A stretch of DNA of 64,000 nucleotides from Bacteroidota bacterium (GCA_947448725.1 CANFOM010000008.1:1-64000); one strand, 5' to 3'. Shown: positions 15,938-25,805, counted from the stretch's first letter. Numbers and translations are program-made. The notes: generated by a model from the sequence alone, not told the origin.

Positions 15938-17148
15938 CAAGCAACGGCTTGTTTCACCAAGGCGGCTGCTTCGCTCAATTGAATAGCAGATTGAACTTTC
16001 AATCCACTTTCATCAATTAGTTTTTTAGCTTCTACCGCATTGGTTCCTTGCAAACGAACAATAATAGGAATATTAATATTGCCTAATTTATTGAAAGCTT
16101 CAATTACTCCCGAAGCCACACGATCGCAACGAACAATACCGCCAAATATATTAATAAGAATAGCTTTTACATTAGGGTCTTTCATGATAATTCTAAAACC
16201 TGCTTCAACGGTTTGTGCATTAGCAGAACCACCTACGTCTAAGAAATTGGCTGGTTCGCCACCGCTTAGTTTAATCATATCCATGGTAGCCATAGCCAAA
16301 CCTGCGCCATTGACCATACAACCTACGTTACCATCCAATTTAACAAAGTTTAAATTGTATTCGCCCGCTTCTACTTCCGTAGGATCTTCTTCTGTAACAT
16401 CACGCATCGCTAATAAATCTGGATGACGCATTAAAGCGTTGTCATCTACATTCATTTTACAATCTACTGCAATCATTTTATCGTCAGAAGTTTTGAACAA
16501 AGGGTTAATCTCTAGCATACTGCAATCCAATCCCACATAAGCGTTGTATAAATTAGACACAAACTTTACGCAACTTTTAAAAGCATCTCCACTCAAACCT
16601 AGGTTAAATGCAATTTTTCTTGCTTGAAAACCTTGCAAGCCACCACCTGGATGTACCCACTCTTTGTAAATTTTTTCTGGGGTATCATGTGCTACATCTT
16701 CAATATTCATTCCACCTTCGGTGCTATACATAATAACATTCATGCCTTTTGCACGATCTAATAAGATAGATAAATAAAATTCCTTAGTAGGTTGAGGGCC
16801 TTCATAATAAACGTCTTGCGCTACTAAAATTTTAGATACTAATTTTCCAGCAGGACCAGTTTGAATGGTCACCAAGGTTCCTCCTAATATGTTTTTTGCA
16901 AAGGTTTCAATATCAGCAGCTGATTTACCAACCGCAACCCCTTTTTGTTCGGTACCAATAATTTTTCCTTTTCCTCTTCCTCCTGCATGAATTTGAGCTT
17001 TCACTACAGCAAACTTATTATTGGTTTCGCCTGCAATTTTATGGTAAGCAGCAATGGCAGCGTCAACGGTTTCTACAGCGATACCTTCTTGAACTGGAAC
17101 ATTGTACTTTTTAAGTAATTCTTTGGCTTGATATTCATGCAGATTCAT
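15937..17148 (-). CDS. sucC: Succinyl-CoA ligase (ADP-forming) subunit beta
   Basis: TCA-cycle enzyme subunit, with SucD forming succinyl-CoA synthetase (succinate + CoA + ATP). The N-terminus MNLHEYQAKELLKKYNVPVQEG starts the ATP-grasp domain; HAGGRGKGKI is the nucleotide-binding loop near residue 53. The C-terminal CoA-ligase half shows NGAGLAMATMD and GGSANAQTV, then NIFGGIVRCD. Length 403 is close to the usual 390-400. The gene stands alone: sucD is not adjacent, which is common in Bacteroidota. Confidence 0.97.
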   Translation of the reverse strand: MNLHEYQAKELLKKYNVPVQEGIAVETVDAAIAAYHKIAGETNNKFAVVKAQIHAGGRGKGKIIGTEQKGVAVGKSAADIETFAKNILGGTLVTIQTGPAGKLVSKILVAQDVYYEGPQPTKEFYLSILLDRAKGMNVIMYSTEGGMNIEDVAHDTPEKIYKEWVHPGGGLQGFQARKIAFNLGLSGDAFKSCVKFVSNLYNAYVGLDCSMLEINPLFKTSDDKMIAVDCKMNVDDNALMRHPDLLAMRDVTEEDPTEVEAGEYNLNFVKLDGNVGCMVNGAGLAMATMDMIKLSGGEPANFLDVGGSANAQTVEAGFRIIMKDPNVKAILINIFGGIVRCDRVASGVIEAFNKLGNINIPIIVRLQGTNAVEAKKLIDESGLKVQSAIQLSEAAALVKQAVA

Positions 17149-17207
17149 ACGATGTAAATTTTGGCGAAGTTAATAGATTTTAACATAGAATTAGTCTAAA
17201 AATTAAT

Positions 17208-17238
17208 TTTGTTGTTTAAACATTGATTTATATCTTTG
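17208..17238 (+). promoter_or_regulatory. Promoter of the YceI-family gene
   Basis: TTTG (17208-17211), exactly 19 bases, TATCTTTG (17231-17238): a consensus Bacteroidota -33/-7 pair. The leader to the ATG at 17311 is about 65 bases. Confidence 0.8.
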
Positions 17239-17310
17239 TTGTCTAAATTACAATAATAGCATGTACTTTAGTAAACTCAAATTAATAAACAATTAAACAA
17301 AAATTCAAAT

Positions 17311-17886
17311 ATGAAAAAAATCATGTTCTCATTAACCGTTATCGCTGCGTCGATTTCATTGTTATCATTTACCCCTAAACAAAATAAAGTAGATGCGGTA
17401 ACTTTTACTGTAACTGCTCAAAAAAGCAAAATAGACTGGATTGGTTCTAAAAAGAGTGATTACCATACGGGTTATTTCCCTATTAAATCTGGCTCGGTTC
17501 AAGTAGAAGCTGGAAAGTTAGTAGGGGGTAGTTTTGTAATTGATGTAGCAGGTTTAAAAGTAACTGACGAGCGAGGTGGCGAAAAGTTACAAGGTCATTT
17601 GTCTTCTGCAGACTTTTTTGATATTGCAAAATTCGGAGAAGCAAGTTTTAAAATTACTAGTGTAAAATATACCACTGGCGATAAAGCTTCTATTACAGGC
17701 GACTTAAAAATTAAAGATTTATCTGCTCCTATCACTTTTATAGCTAGCATTAGAAATACAGATGATAAAGGTTTCTTTGCTGAAGCTTTTTTACCATTTG
17801 ATAGAACTGTATTTGGAATTAAATATGGTGTAGGTATGGTTGATTCTGATGTTCAATTAGCGATTCATATTTACGGTACTAAATAG
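17311..17886 (+). CDS. YceI family periplasmic lipid-binding-type protein
   Basis: A 191-residue exported protein. A signal peptide (MKKIMFSLTVIAASISLLSFTP) is followed by the YceI lipocalin-like barrel: SKIDWIGSKKSDYHTGYFPIKSGSV, then LQGHLSSADFFDIAKFGEASFKIT and FDRTVFGIKYG. YceI proteins bind isoprenoid-type lipids in a central cavity. The consensus promoter and terminator make this a monocistronic gene, probably well expressed. It diverges from sucC over a 162-base gap. Confidence 0.93.
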   Translation: MKKIMFSLTVIAASISLLSFTPKQNKVDAVTFTVTAQKSKIDWIGSKKSDYHTGYFPIKSGSVQVEAGKLVGGSFVIDVAGLKVTDERGGEKLQGHLSSADFFDIAKFGEASFKITSVKYTTGDKASITGDLKIKDLSAPITFIASIRNTDDKGFFAEAFLPFDRTVFGIKYGVGMVDSDVQLAIHIYGTK

Positions 17887-17908
17887 TTTCCTTAGCACAT
17901 ACTATTAA

Positions 17909-17936
17909 AAGCCCTCCGAATTTCGGGGGGCTTTTT
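17909..17936 (+). terminator. Rho-independent terminator after yceI
   Basis: Stem GCCCTCCG (17911-17918) with CGGGGGGC (17924-17931), extended by A-T pairs, then a T-run at 17932-17937. Confidence 0.88.
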
Positions 17937-18028
17937 TGTAAATTTATTTTTAGAGGGTCTTTTTTATTAGGACCTAAAAAGGTATAAGAAATTGTAAGGC
18001 CTAATGAAGAAAATAGGGTGTAGCCTAT

Positions 18029-18541
18029 TTATATTGAGTAACGCTCTTTAAGTACATGCAAATGATGCAAGGCATGACCAAAAATAATAAAGCCTATCGC
18101 ATTCACCGAAATAGGTAAATCACTTGCAGTACCTTTTTGTTTTAAATCTTCTTCCGTAAAAGAAGCAAATAGCAAATTGGTAGATTGTCTTACTATTTTC
18201 CATTCAGCAATCATTTCTTTCCAATTTCGATGCGTCGCTGTAGCATTTTTAGCATATTCATTTTCGTCAAAGCCCAGTAGTCCTGCTGGCTCTTTTCTGG
18301 CAATGGCTAAAGCCCGATAAGCAAATATTCTTTCAGTATCTATTACATGCTGTAGCATTTGTTTGATCGTCCACTTGTCTGGTGCGTATGCGAAATTTAT
18401 TTTCTCTGTAGGGATGGCATTCCAGGCATCAATAATACGGTCATTGTATTGTTGTAATAAGATGGAGTAATCTTTTCCACTGGTGTAGTTAATATAAGTT
18501 TGATGAAAACTAGCGTATTCGGTGGCACTGGGTCTGGGCAT
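18029..18541 (-). CDS. DinB family protein
   Basis: A 170-residue four-helix-bundle protein. The DinB/YfiT-type metal-binding His residues appear in KQMLQHVIDTERIF (helix 2) and in the C-terminal FGHALHHLHVLKERY. The middle helix has DENEYAKNATATHRNWKEMI, typical of DinB_2. Members include metal-dependent thiol transferases and many uncharacterised damage-inducible proteins; no substrate is implied here. It lies downstream of the subtilase gene on the same strand with a 36-base gap, so the two may be co-transcribed. Confidence 0.88.
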   Translation of the reverse strand: MPRPSATEYASFHQTYINYTSGKDYSILLQQYNDRIIDAWNAIPTEKINFAYAPDKWTIKQMLQHVIDTERIFAYRALAIARKEPAGLLGFDENEYAKNATATHRNWKEMIAEWKIVRQSTNLLFASFTEEDLKQKGTASDLPISVNAIGFIIFGHALHHLHVLKERYSI

Positions 18542-18577
18542 AGTTGGTAATTATTCGGTAAATATTGAATTAAATTC

Positions 18578-20242
18578 TTAATTAGTTGATCTTTTCTTTT
18601 TATTCGATTTTGCTGGGGTAATAGCCGCCATTGCTTTTGCCAATTGAATGGCATTGGCTGCATTAACAATACCGCCTGCTTTAGCAATTTCATCTAATTT
18701 TTTGGATACTTCGCGTTGAGGTATACTATATCTTAAATTTTTGTCAGCAGGTTGCCATACCGATTTAATTAATATATCTTTTACTTGTAGCGCAGTAAGT
18801 TGAGGAAAATAGGATCTAATGATTGCAGCAATATTACTTATAATAGGAGAAGCCATGCTGGTACCACTTAATAAACCATGATTGTTGGTGCCTGGTAATG
18901 TAGAATATATTTTATTACCTGGTGATAATACATCCACCACTTTGGGGCCGTAATTACTAAAGTCTGTTAACATACTTTCTCCAACGGTTATATCACTACT
19001 TGCGGCTACAGTGAGGATATTTTTTGCCGAATCATTGAGGCTACTAGAATAGGGGTTAGGGAATACATTTTTTTGATCCAAATTATAAAACTCATTACCT
19101 GCAGAATGAACAATGAGCACATCTTTTTCTGCTGCATATCTTATAGCACTATCTACCCATATTTGTTGGGGTGAATAAGATTTGCCAAAACTCATATTGA
19201 TAATTTTAGCACCATTGTCTACAGCATATCTTATGCCGAGTGCAATGTCTTTATCATATTCATCTCCATCGGGTACGGCTCTTATGGTCATAATTTTTAG
19301 GAGTGGATACCATTTATTTACTTGCCAACTACTATCGGGTAAACTGGCTACTAAACCTCCTACATGGGTACCATGCCTTGCATTAGGACCTGTAATATCA
19401 TTGTTGCCATAATATCGATCCGAAAAATTGGCATAATCATCTTTTATGATGTCTTCTCTTATAGTAGATAGCATGGTTTGCTTTGCATTGGCCAATCTTT
19501 CTTTCCCTTCTATGTATTCTTTTAAATCATTGATGATTTCAGGAAAGGAGATTTCTTTATCAATGCCTAAAATGTTTACAGTTCTTAAAAAAGCGGCTTT
19601 AGCTTCTAACGCCATTCTACCCATGGGTTGATAAGGAGCTAATTTATTAGCACTAAAATTAGAATCGCCCATATCTTTAATAATGGTGGCGCCAATTTTC
19701 TTAAGCGCATTCATTGCCATGGTGATGTATTGTAAATTGGCTGCTTCTTGATCCGAAAATTCCATGTCTTTAGCTACTTCCTGCCAAATAGTATATTGTT
19801 TTTTTTGAAGCTTATTCATGGAAAGGGTATCCACTACTTTATTTTCGAATTGGTTTTTATATTGATGATAAATTCTTGTTTTTTCTGCATCGGCTTTATC
19901 TATATTTCGTCCATCTTTTCCACCTAAAAAATTCCAGCCGTGTATATCATCTACATAACCATTGTGATCGTCGTCAATATGGTTGTTGGGAATTTCTGCT
20001 GGATTAGTCCAGAGTATATTTTTTAATTCGATATGATTGGTATCAATTCCGCCATCAATTACGGCCACAATTATTGGACTAGGTTGTATAGCGTAAGATG
20101 CTAATAATTGGTAAGCTTTTTGTAAGCTTATTCCATGGACACTGTCTTTTTCATAATCTTTCCAATGCCAATTTTTTGTCGACTGACTCCAAGAAATTAT
20201 AGAGATGAATAAAAAAAAGAGAATAGATAGCACTCGTTTCAT
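18578..20242 (-). CDS. Secreted S8 (subtilisin-like) serine protease
   Basis: A 554-residue exported protease. A signal peptide (MKRVLSILFFLFISIISWSQ) precedes the S8 domain with catalytic Asp63 (VIDGGIDTNH), His290 (ARHGTHVGG) and Ser462 (LSGTSMASP). The Asp-to-His interval of about 227 residues is much longer than in subtilisin, so there is a helical insertion (about 130-260, charged and Lys-rich). The N-terminus has no long propeptide before the catalytic Asp. The C-terminus ends in Lys/Ser-rich NKKKRSTN, with no T9SS sorting domain visible. Confidence 0.92.
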   Translation of the reverse strand: MKRVLSILFFLFISIISWSQSTKNWHWKDYEKDSVHGISLQKAYQLLASYAIQPSPIIVAVIDGGIDTNHIELKNILWTNPAEIPNNHIDDDHNGYVDDIHGWNFLGGKDGRNIDKADAEKTRIYHQYKNQFENKVVDTLSMNKLQKKQYTIWQEVAKDMEFSDQEAANLQYITMAMNALKKIGATIIKDMGDSNFSANKLAPYQPMGRMALEAKAAFLRTVNILGIDKEISFPEIINDLKEYIEGKERLANAKQTMLSTIREDIIKDDYANFSDRYYGNNDITGPNARHGTHVGGLVASLPDSSWQVNKWYPLLKIMTIRAVPDGDEYDKDIALGIRYAVDNGAKIINMSFGKSYSPQQIWVDSAIRYAAEKDVLIVHSAGNEFYNLDQKNVFPNPYSSSLNDSAKNILTVAASSDITVGESMLTDFSNYGPKVVDVLSPGNKIYSTLPGTNNHGLLSGTSMASPIISNIAAIIRSYFPQLTALQVKDILIKSVWQPADKNLRYSIPQREVSKKLDEIAKAGGIVNAANAIQLAKAMAAITPAKSNKKKRSTN

Positions 20243-20256
20243 AGATAGAAAAAAAA

Positions 20257-21780
20257 TTACAAATCAAATTTTATTCCCTGTGCCAAAGGCAATTGATTGC
20301 CCCAATTGATGGTATTGGTTTGCCTGCGCATGTAGGCTTTCCAAGCATCACTTCCGCTTTCTCTTCCGCCTCCTGTTTCTTTTTCACCGCCAAAGGCGCC
20401 TCCTATTTCTGCACCACTGGTTCCAATATTTACATTGGCGATACCACAATCGCTTCCTAAGGTAGATAAAAACAATTCGGATTCTCTCATGTTCAAGGTC
20501 ATGATTGCAGAGGATAAACCTTGTGGAACGGAATTTTGAATAGCAATGGCTTCTTCGATTTTAGTATACTTCATTACATATAAAATGGGTGCAAATGTTT
20601 CATGCTGCACCATCTTATAATGGGGGAGTGCTTCGGCGATGCATGGTTTTACATAGCAACCACTTTCAAATCCTGCCCCTTCTAAAACGCCACCTTCTAC
20701 AATAAACTTGCCGCCTTCTTTTTTGCAAGCGGCTATAGCATCTAAATACATTTTTACTGCAGTGGTATCAATCAATGGGCCCATATGAATAGCAGCATCC
20801 AATGGGTTACCTATTTTTATTTGTTGATAGGCTTTCACTAATTTAGCAACGAATGTGTCATATATTTTTTCATGAATAATTAATCGACGAGTGCTGGTAC
20901 ATCTTTGTCCTGCGGTACCTACTGCTCCAAAAACAGCACCTACTAGTGACATATCTAAATCGGCGTGTTCCGAAATAATGATCGCATTGTTTCCGCCTAA
21001 TTCCAATATGGTTTTACCTAATCTTGCAGCTACAGCTTGGTTTAATTCTTTTCCCATTCTGGTAGATCCTGTGGCAGAGACCAAAGGAATTCTGATATCA
21101 TGACTCATCCATTCACCCACTTCTCTACCACCTTGAATTAAATTATTAACGCCTTCTGGTACTTGATTGGCTTTAAAAACTTTAGCCACAATATGTTGAA
21201 TGGCATTGCCACACAAAGGTGTTTTTTCACTGGGCTTCCATACCGTCACATTGCCGCATACCCATGCTAAAGCAGCGTTCCAACTCCATACTGCTACAGG
21301 AAAATTAAAGGCAGATACAATACCTACAATGCCCAAAGGATGCCATTGCTCATACATTCGGTGCAATGGACGTTCGCTGTGCATGGTTAATCCATACAAT
21401 TGTCTCGATAAGCCCACTGCAAAATCACAGATGTCTATCATTTCTTGTACTTCTCCTAAACCTTCTTGTAAACTTTTTCCCATTTCATAACTTACCAATT
21501 GACCTAATGCTTGCTTGTCATTTCTTAATGCATCTCCTAATTGTCGAACTACTTCTCCTCTTTTTGGTGCAGGCCATTTTCTCCATTCTTGAAAGGCAGA
21601 TTGCGCGGTGGTAATTATATTTTCGTAAGCTTGTTGGTCGGTGCTAATAACGGCTCCAATTTCTTGATTGTCTACTGGCGAGTAGGAACTTATTTTTTGC
21701 CCATTACTTTTTTGCCAAATAGTTCCAGTGGAACTTCCTTCGTTTTCTTTTTGTATTTGTAAGGGTTGTAAAAATTGCAT
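20257..21780 (-). CDS. ALDH7-type aldehyde dehydrogenase (L-aminoadipate-semialdehyde type)
   Basis: NAD(P)-dependent dehydrogenase of 507 residues. The catalytic Cys294 is in [13 protein letters not shown], the general-base Glu in [12 protein letters not shown], and the cofactor-binding region includes [22 protein letters not shown] and PSEKTPLCG. These patterns fit the ALDH7 (antiquitin) subfamily, which oxidises alpha-aminoadipic semialdehyde to aminoadipate in lysine breakdown. Substrate choice is an inference from family resemblance; other semialdehydes are possible. It lies upstream of the subtilase on the same strand, with a 14-base gap. Confidence 0.92.
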   Translation of the reverse strand: MQFLQPLQIQKENEGSSTGTIWQKSNGQKISSYSPVDNQEIGAVISTDQQAYENIITTAQSAFQEWRKWPAPKRGEVVRQLGDALRNDKQALGQLVSYEMGKSLQEGLGEVQEMIDICDFAVGLSRQLYGLTMHSERPLHRMYEQWHPLGIVGIVSAFNFPVAVWSWNAALAWVCGNVTVWKPSEKTPLCGNAIQHIVAKVFKANQVPEGVNNLIQGGREVGEWMSHDIRIPLVSATGSTRMGKELNQAVAARLGKTILELGGNNAIIISEHADLDMSLVGAVFGAVGTAGQRCTSTRRLIIHEKIYDTFVAKLVKAYQQIKIGNPLDAAIHMGPLIDTTAVKMYLDAIAACKKEGGKFIVEGGVLEGAGFESGCYVKPCIAEALPHYKMVQHETFAPILYVMKYTKIEEAIAIQNSVPQGLSSAIMTLNMRESELFLSTLGSDCGIANVNIGTSGAEIGGAFGGEKETGGGRESGSDAWKAYMRRQTNTINWGNQLPLAQGIKFDL

Positions 21781-21845
21781 TATATTAATATTTTTAAAAT
21801 GAAAGGGGTATAATCAATGCTGAACTACCTAAAAAGCTAGCTCCA

Positions 21846-22334
21846 TTATTTTTTTATTTTTTCAATCAATTGTGTGGTAGAGAAACCTTCTACGATTGGG
21901 TTGATAATTACTTTTCCCCCATGAGCAATCACTTCTTTGGCACCCACAATTTGTTCAATCGTATAATCGCCTCCTTTGACCATGACATCAGGTAAAAGTG
22001 CTTTTATTAAATCCAGTGGTGTATCTTCTTCAAAAATAATGACCATATCTACCACTAGTAAATTAGCTAATACAATGGCCCTGCTTTGGGTGTTGTTAAT
22101 GGGTCTGGTGGGGCCTTTAAGCCTTTGAACACTTTGATCGCTGTTTATTCCAACCACTAAAAAGTCGGCTTCTTGTGCAGCTTGTGCCAATGAAAATAAA
22201 TGACCTGGATGTAAAATATCAAAACAGCCATTCGTAAATGAAAAAGTTTTTCCAGTTACTTTCCAAGCATTGATTTGCGTTTTTGCTTCCTCTATCGTTT
22301 TAATTTTTTGTTCTATCAATGCTACTGCTCGCAT
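21846..22334 (-). CDS. rfaE2: D-glycero-beta-D-manno-heptose-1-phosphate adenylyltransferase
   Basis: A 162-residue nucleotidyltransferase. The HxGH-type motif is present as NGCFDILHPGHLFSLAQA (His42, His45), followed by GINSDQSVQRLKGPTRPI and the conserved KGGDY. It makes ADP-heptose from heptose-1-phosphate for lipopolysaccharide core assembly. The length matches the stand-alone second half of E. coli HldE, so the kinase half (rfaE1/HldA) must be encoded elsewhere. It follows the flippase-like membrane protein with a one-base gap, so the two are translationally linked. Confidence 0.92.
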   Translation of the reverse strand: MRAVALIEQKIKTIEEAKTQINAWKVTGKTFSFTNGCFDILHPGHLFSLAQAAQEADFLVVGINSDQSVQRLKGPTRPINNTQSRAIVLANLLVVDMVIIFEEDTPLDLIKALLPDVMVKGGDYTIEQIVGAKEVIAHGGKVIINPIVEGFSTTQLIEKIKK

Positions 22335-22335
22335 A

Positions 22336-23319
22336 TTATTTAGTTTGTTTATTTATGATAGGGAGTATTATTAAACTAAGACCACCCAAAACGATCACTA
22401 TTAAAAACTGAGAAAACCATTGAAGGGTTCCATTGGCGAGTCCTAGGGTATAATCAATTCCATTGAGCTCAAGTACTTTTGCCATAAAATAAGCGTAAGC
22501 TCCAATTCCTCCTGGTGTAATGATCATGCCAATGCTAGCATAGGCCAAACAACTAATAGCAGTTGCAAATGAACTTTCGGTGCCTTCTGTGCCATACAAG
22601 CCTATATAGGTAGCAAACAAATATAAAAACCAAATACCGAATGAATAAAGGAAAAATAAATTGTGTTTTTTTAATTTAGTGGCACTCATAATTCCAGCCC
22701 ATACACCCCAAAATATATTTTTTATACTTGCTACGACCTTGGTTAATTTATTTTTAAAAGCGAAAAACAAAACAATCACTACAACAATTGCTCCTGCCAT
22801 AATTTCAAGAATGAGTTGTGTGTGATTTGGAGCGCCGCTTGCTGCTACTGGTGCTGTACGTAATTGATTCCATCCAGTTTGAATAACACTAAATTGTAAG
22901 GTTAGGGCTAGTAAAAAAATAAGCCCTAAGCAAAAAACATCAAAGGCGCGTTCCGCTACTATGGTACCTACTATTTTATCGGCGGGTACTTTTTCGTATT
23001 TTGAAAGAAGGGTACACTTTAATACCTCGCCTAAACGAGGAATTGCCAAATTGGCCAAATAACCTATGAGCACTGCTAAATAGGTATTCATTATACCTGG
23101 CTTATAGCCTAATGGCTCCATAATTAAACGCCATCTTAAAGCACGTAGTAAATGGGAGAGGCCCAATAAAAAAAATACAGGAATAATGATCCAAAAACGG
23201 GAATGTTGTAAGGATAGCTTGAACTTATCCCATTCTTGAGGTGGAATTTGATGTAAACTCCACCAAATCAACAATATGCCTATTAAAAAAAAGAAGGCTA
23301 TTTTTAGAAGTTTACCCAT
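22336..23319 (-). CDS. Flippase-like membrane protein (UPF0104/LPG synthase TM family)
   Basis: A 327-residue protein with about seven or eight hydrophobic helices. The sequence has family hallmarks: SLHQIPPQEWD after the first helix, LLRALRWRLIMEPLGYKPG, NLAIPRLGEVLKCTLLSKYE, and TPGGIGAYAYFMAKVLE near the C-terminus. The family covers the membrane domain of lysylphosphatidylglycerol synthase (MprF) without its aminoacyltransferase part. Members are often lipid or polyprenol-sugar flippases or regulators. Pairing with rfaE2 hints at an envelope role, but the substrate is unknown. Confidence 0.85.
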   Translation of the reverse strand: MGKLLKIAFFFLIGILLIWWSLHQIPPQEWDKFKLSLQHSRFWIIIPVFFLLGLSHLLRALRWRLIMEPLGYKPGIMNTYLAVLIGYLANLAIPRLGEVLKCTLLSKYEKVPADKIVGTIVAERAFDVFCLGLIFLLALTLQFSVIQTGWNQLRTAPVAASGAPNHTQLILEIMAGAIVVVIVLFFAFKNKLTKVVASIKNIFWGVWAGIMSATKLKKHNLFFLYSFGIWFLYLFATYIGLYGTEGTESSFATAISCLAYASIGMIITPGGIGAYAYFMAKVLELNGIDYTLGLANGTLQWFSQFLIVIVLGGLSLIILPIINKQTK

Positions 23320-23432
23320 TATTAAAGATTTAATTCAATACTCTGCAATTTACAACCAAATGTCTATAAACGAGGGTAGAAGGGCTTATTTATTCCCCTT
23401 TTTTGTCGTTTCTTAAAGTGCTTAGTATTACG

Positions 23433-23440
23433 TACCTTTG
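23433..23440 (+). promoter_or_regulatory. TAnnTTTG -7 box before the glycogen-synthase-like gene
   Basis: TACCTTTG at 23433-23440, 37 bases before the ATG at 23478. I see no clear TTG at the expected -33 position (TTTC lies there), so the call is moderate. It argues against translation from the upstream open frame that begins at 23403. Confidence 0.45.
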
Positions 23441-23477
23441 CACACTCAAAGTTTCTACTGAGTTAAACCCAAACGGA

Positions 23478-24296
23478 ATGTCTGAAAAAAAACGAATCTT
23501 ATTCATCGCCACCGAGATGTCACCTTATTTAGAGTTGACAGAATTCGCTGAGGTCATTAATAAGCTCGCTATAAAAAGCAATGACAGTGGTCTAGAAGTA
23601 CGCTGTATTATGCCTAGGTTTGGTGTAATTAATGAAAGAAGGCATCGCCTACACGAAGTGGTTCGTCTTTCTGGTATCAATGTTCAATTGGATGGGGATG
23701 ATTATCCTTTACAAATTAAGGTAGCCTCTTTGCCTAATGCCCGTTTGCAGGTTTATTTTTTAGAAAATGAGGACTTTTTCAAAAGAAAACACTTGTTTCA
23801 TGACGAAAATGAGAAATGGTTTGAGGACAATGCCTTAAGAACCATCTTCTTCTGCCGAGGTGCTTTGGAAACTGTTAAGAAATTTGGATGGCCTCCAGAT
23901 ATTATTCATTGTAGCGGATGGATGACTGGCTTGATTCCGGCCTACATTAAAACGGCATTTAAAAAGGAGCCTGTTTTCTCAAATGCCAAAACAATTTTTA
24001 CTATAGGTCAAAATACTTTTGAAGAAAAATTCAATAAAGATTTTTTAACTAAAGCGCTTATCAACACGAATATTAAGGATAAAGATTTAGAACCTTTTAA
24101 GGATTTAAATAATACTTCTTTATTTAGAGGAGGGGCAACTTACGCAGATGCCATTTCCTTTGGTTCTGATCTTATAGATAAAAAGCTAGTGTCTGAATTT
24201 TCGACTGTTAAAGGCAAAAAAGTAATTCCTTTCAATGGATGGGATTCCGATTTAACAGAGTATTTAGATTTATACAACGAACTTGCAGGCAAATAA
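23478..24296 (+). CDS. Glycogen/starch-synthase-like N-terminal domain protein
   Basis: A 272-residue protein (ATG 23478, MSEKKRILFIATEMSPY) resembling only the N-terminal GT-B half of GT5 glycogen synthases. Shared features are the FIATEMSPYLEL start, EVRCIMPRFGVINERRHRLHEV, PDIIHCSGWMTGLIPAYIKT, and KTIFTIGQNTFEEKF. The ADP-glucose-binding KxGGL motif of true synthases is absent (TEFAEVINKL stands there), and the C-terminal half with the catalytic EPCG-type motif is missing. It is probably not an active synthase and may be regulatory. The neighbours are a flippase-like protein upstream and a DUF4270 lipoprotein downstream, 18 bases away. A true glgA is at 54781. Confidence 0.75.
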   Translation: MSEKKRILFIATEMSPYLELTEFAEVINKLAIKSNDSGLEVRCIMPRFGVINERRHRLHEVVRLSGINVQLDGDDYPLQIKVASLPNARLQVYFLENEDFFKRKHLFHDENEKWFEDNALRTIFFCRGALETVKKFGWPPDIIHCSGWMTGLIPAYIKTAFKKEPVFSNAKTIFTIGQNTFEEKFNKDFLTKALINTNIKDKDLEPFKDLNNTSLFRGGATYADAISFGSDLIDKKLVSEFSTVKGKKVIPFNGWDSDLTEYLDLYNELAGK

Positions 24297-24314
24297 AGTC
24301 AAATTAATTCATTC

Positions 24315-25805
24315 ATGGCATCGAATAACATAGTTAGAAATATTCTTATAGCTACTTTTTCCACTCTTCTTTTTTCGGCCTGTACTAAAGTTGGTACAAC
24401 CGAAATGGGACTTGGTCTTTTATCCCCTTTAGATTATTTTAATACAAAAGATACTAGTTTAGATGTCATTACTACCACAGTTGATTATCCTGACACTTTA
24501 AGAATATACGGATCTGATTACCATGTTGTAGGTAATATCACCGACGATGCTTTATTTGGTACAACCAAGGCGACCATGTATTTTCAATTAGTACCCAGTA
24601 GTTTTCCTTTTTATATTCCAGGCAATCGAGATAGTTTAGAAGTAGATTCGGCAGTTTTAATTTTATCCTATAAAGGTTTTTATGGTGATTCAACAAAACC
24701 TGTAGTATTGAACGTAAGAAGAGTTGATGACAATACACCCTTAATTTTTGACACCACTCGATATGCAAATAATTATCCCGAATTGTATAATATACAAGCT
24801 AGTAGTGCATTAGCAGCCCCTTTTTCTTTAGATTTTACACATGTTAGAGACTCCGTCAATAATAAATTTGAAGCAGCTGCCAATCAAATTAGAATTCCTT
24901 TGTTCTCCTCCATTGCAAGAATGTTTATTAGAAATTATGATTCTAACAATGCTTACCGTTCTGATACTACTTTTAGTGCTAGTTTCCCCGGGATTGCTTT
25001 ATCTACAGATCCTTCTTCTAATAAAAATGTATTGGTTCAAATAAGTTTAAATGATACCAATACCAAGTTGGCGTTGTATTATAAAAGTACTTCCAATACA
25101 AGTTCCACCTATGAAAGAGACACGGCAGTAGCTTACTTTAAATTTAGCATGTACAATAATGGACATGCCAATTTTATTAAGAGAAATACCACCGGGTCGG
25201 AATTAACTAGACACTTAAAAAATAAAATAAGTGATTCTTTAGTTTATATTCAAACTAGTCCAGGCACCATGGTAAAAGTTAAAATTCCAGGTTTAAAATC
25301 TTTTAAGAATAAAATCATACATCGTGCAGAATTAATTGCGGAGCAAGTTCCAACAGAACCAGGGGCTAATGTAATTGAGCCGTATTTACTACCTCCTCAA
25401 TATTTATTCTTAGGTACTTATGATTCTACCATACAAAGAATAAGAAGCGTGCCGAATGATTTTACTGGAACCACTGATGCTGCCGGCATGAGTCGATTTG
25501 GTGGGCAACTTAAATATCAAACCCTTAATGGGGTTCCTAATGTGGCTACTTATAATTTTAGTATTAGTAGGTATGTTCAAGGGGTTATTTCTAGGTCTGA
25601 TTCTGTTTTTGATTTTAGAATATTGGCTCCAGTGAACGATTCTATTCAATATGTATATCCACGTCCTCAAAATACGCAACCTGCTGCTACTAACTTTTTA
25701 TCAAGTTCAATGGGAAATCAACCTGCCATTGGTAGGGTGAGATTAGGGGGAGGTACCCATTCTAAGCATAGAATGAGACTTCATATTTATTATTCCGATT
25801 TATAG
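24315..25805 (+). CDS. DUF4270 lipoprotein
   Basis: A 496-residue predicted outer-membrane or surface lipoprotein. The signal ends at a lipobox (LLFSAC, Cys23), followed by the DUF4270 pattern: GLGLLSPLDYFNTKDTSLDVI, then VVGNITDDALFGTTKATMYFQL and VDSAVLILSYKGFYGDS. Mostly beta-rich with many Asp/Ser/Thr. DUF4270 proteins are found in Bacteroidota and have no established function. It is 18 bases downstream of the glycogen-synthase-like gene, probably in one transcript, an order common in related genomes (from memory, not checked). Confidence 0.8.
   Translation: MASNNIVRNILIATFSTLLFSACTKVGTTEMGLGLLSPLDYFNTKDTSLDVITTTVDYPDTLRIYGSDYHVVGNITDDALFGTTKATMYFQLVPSSFPFYIPGNRDSLEVDSAVLILSYKGFYGDSTKPVVLNVRRVDDNTPLIFDTTRYANNYPELYNIQASSALAAPFSLDFTHVRDSVNNKFEAAANQIRIPLFSSIARMFIRNYDSNNAYRSDTTFSASFPGIALSTDPSSNKNVLVQISLNDTNTKLALYYKSTSNTSSTYERDTAVAYFKFSMYNNGHANFIKRNTTGSELTRHLKNKISDSLVYIQTSPGTMVKVKIPGLKSFKNKIIHRAELIAEQVPTEPGANVIEPYLLPPQYLFLGTYDSTIQRIRSVPNDFTGTTDAAGMSRFGGQLKYQTLNGVPNVATYNFSISRYVQGVISRSDSVFDFRILAPVNDSIQYVYPRPQNTQPAATNFLSSSMGNQPAIGRVRLGGGTHSKHRMRLHIYYSDL

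Noticed and set aside
20257-23319. Minus-strand run aldh7-rfaE2-flippase considered as an LPS operon
   Set aside because: The rfaE2 and flippase-like genes are adjacent, but the aldehyde dehydrogenase is separated by 65 bases and has a different pathway role; a single pathway is not supported.
23403-23477. Extra N-terminal residues of the glycogen-synthase-like protein
   Set aside because: A TACCTTTG -7-like box lies within this part and the family N-terminus begins at ATG 23478.
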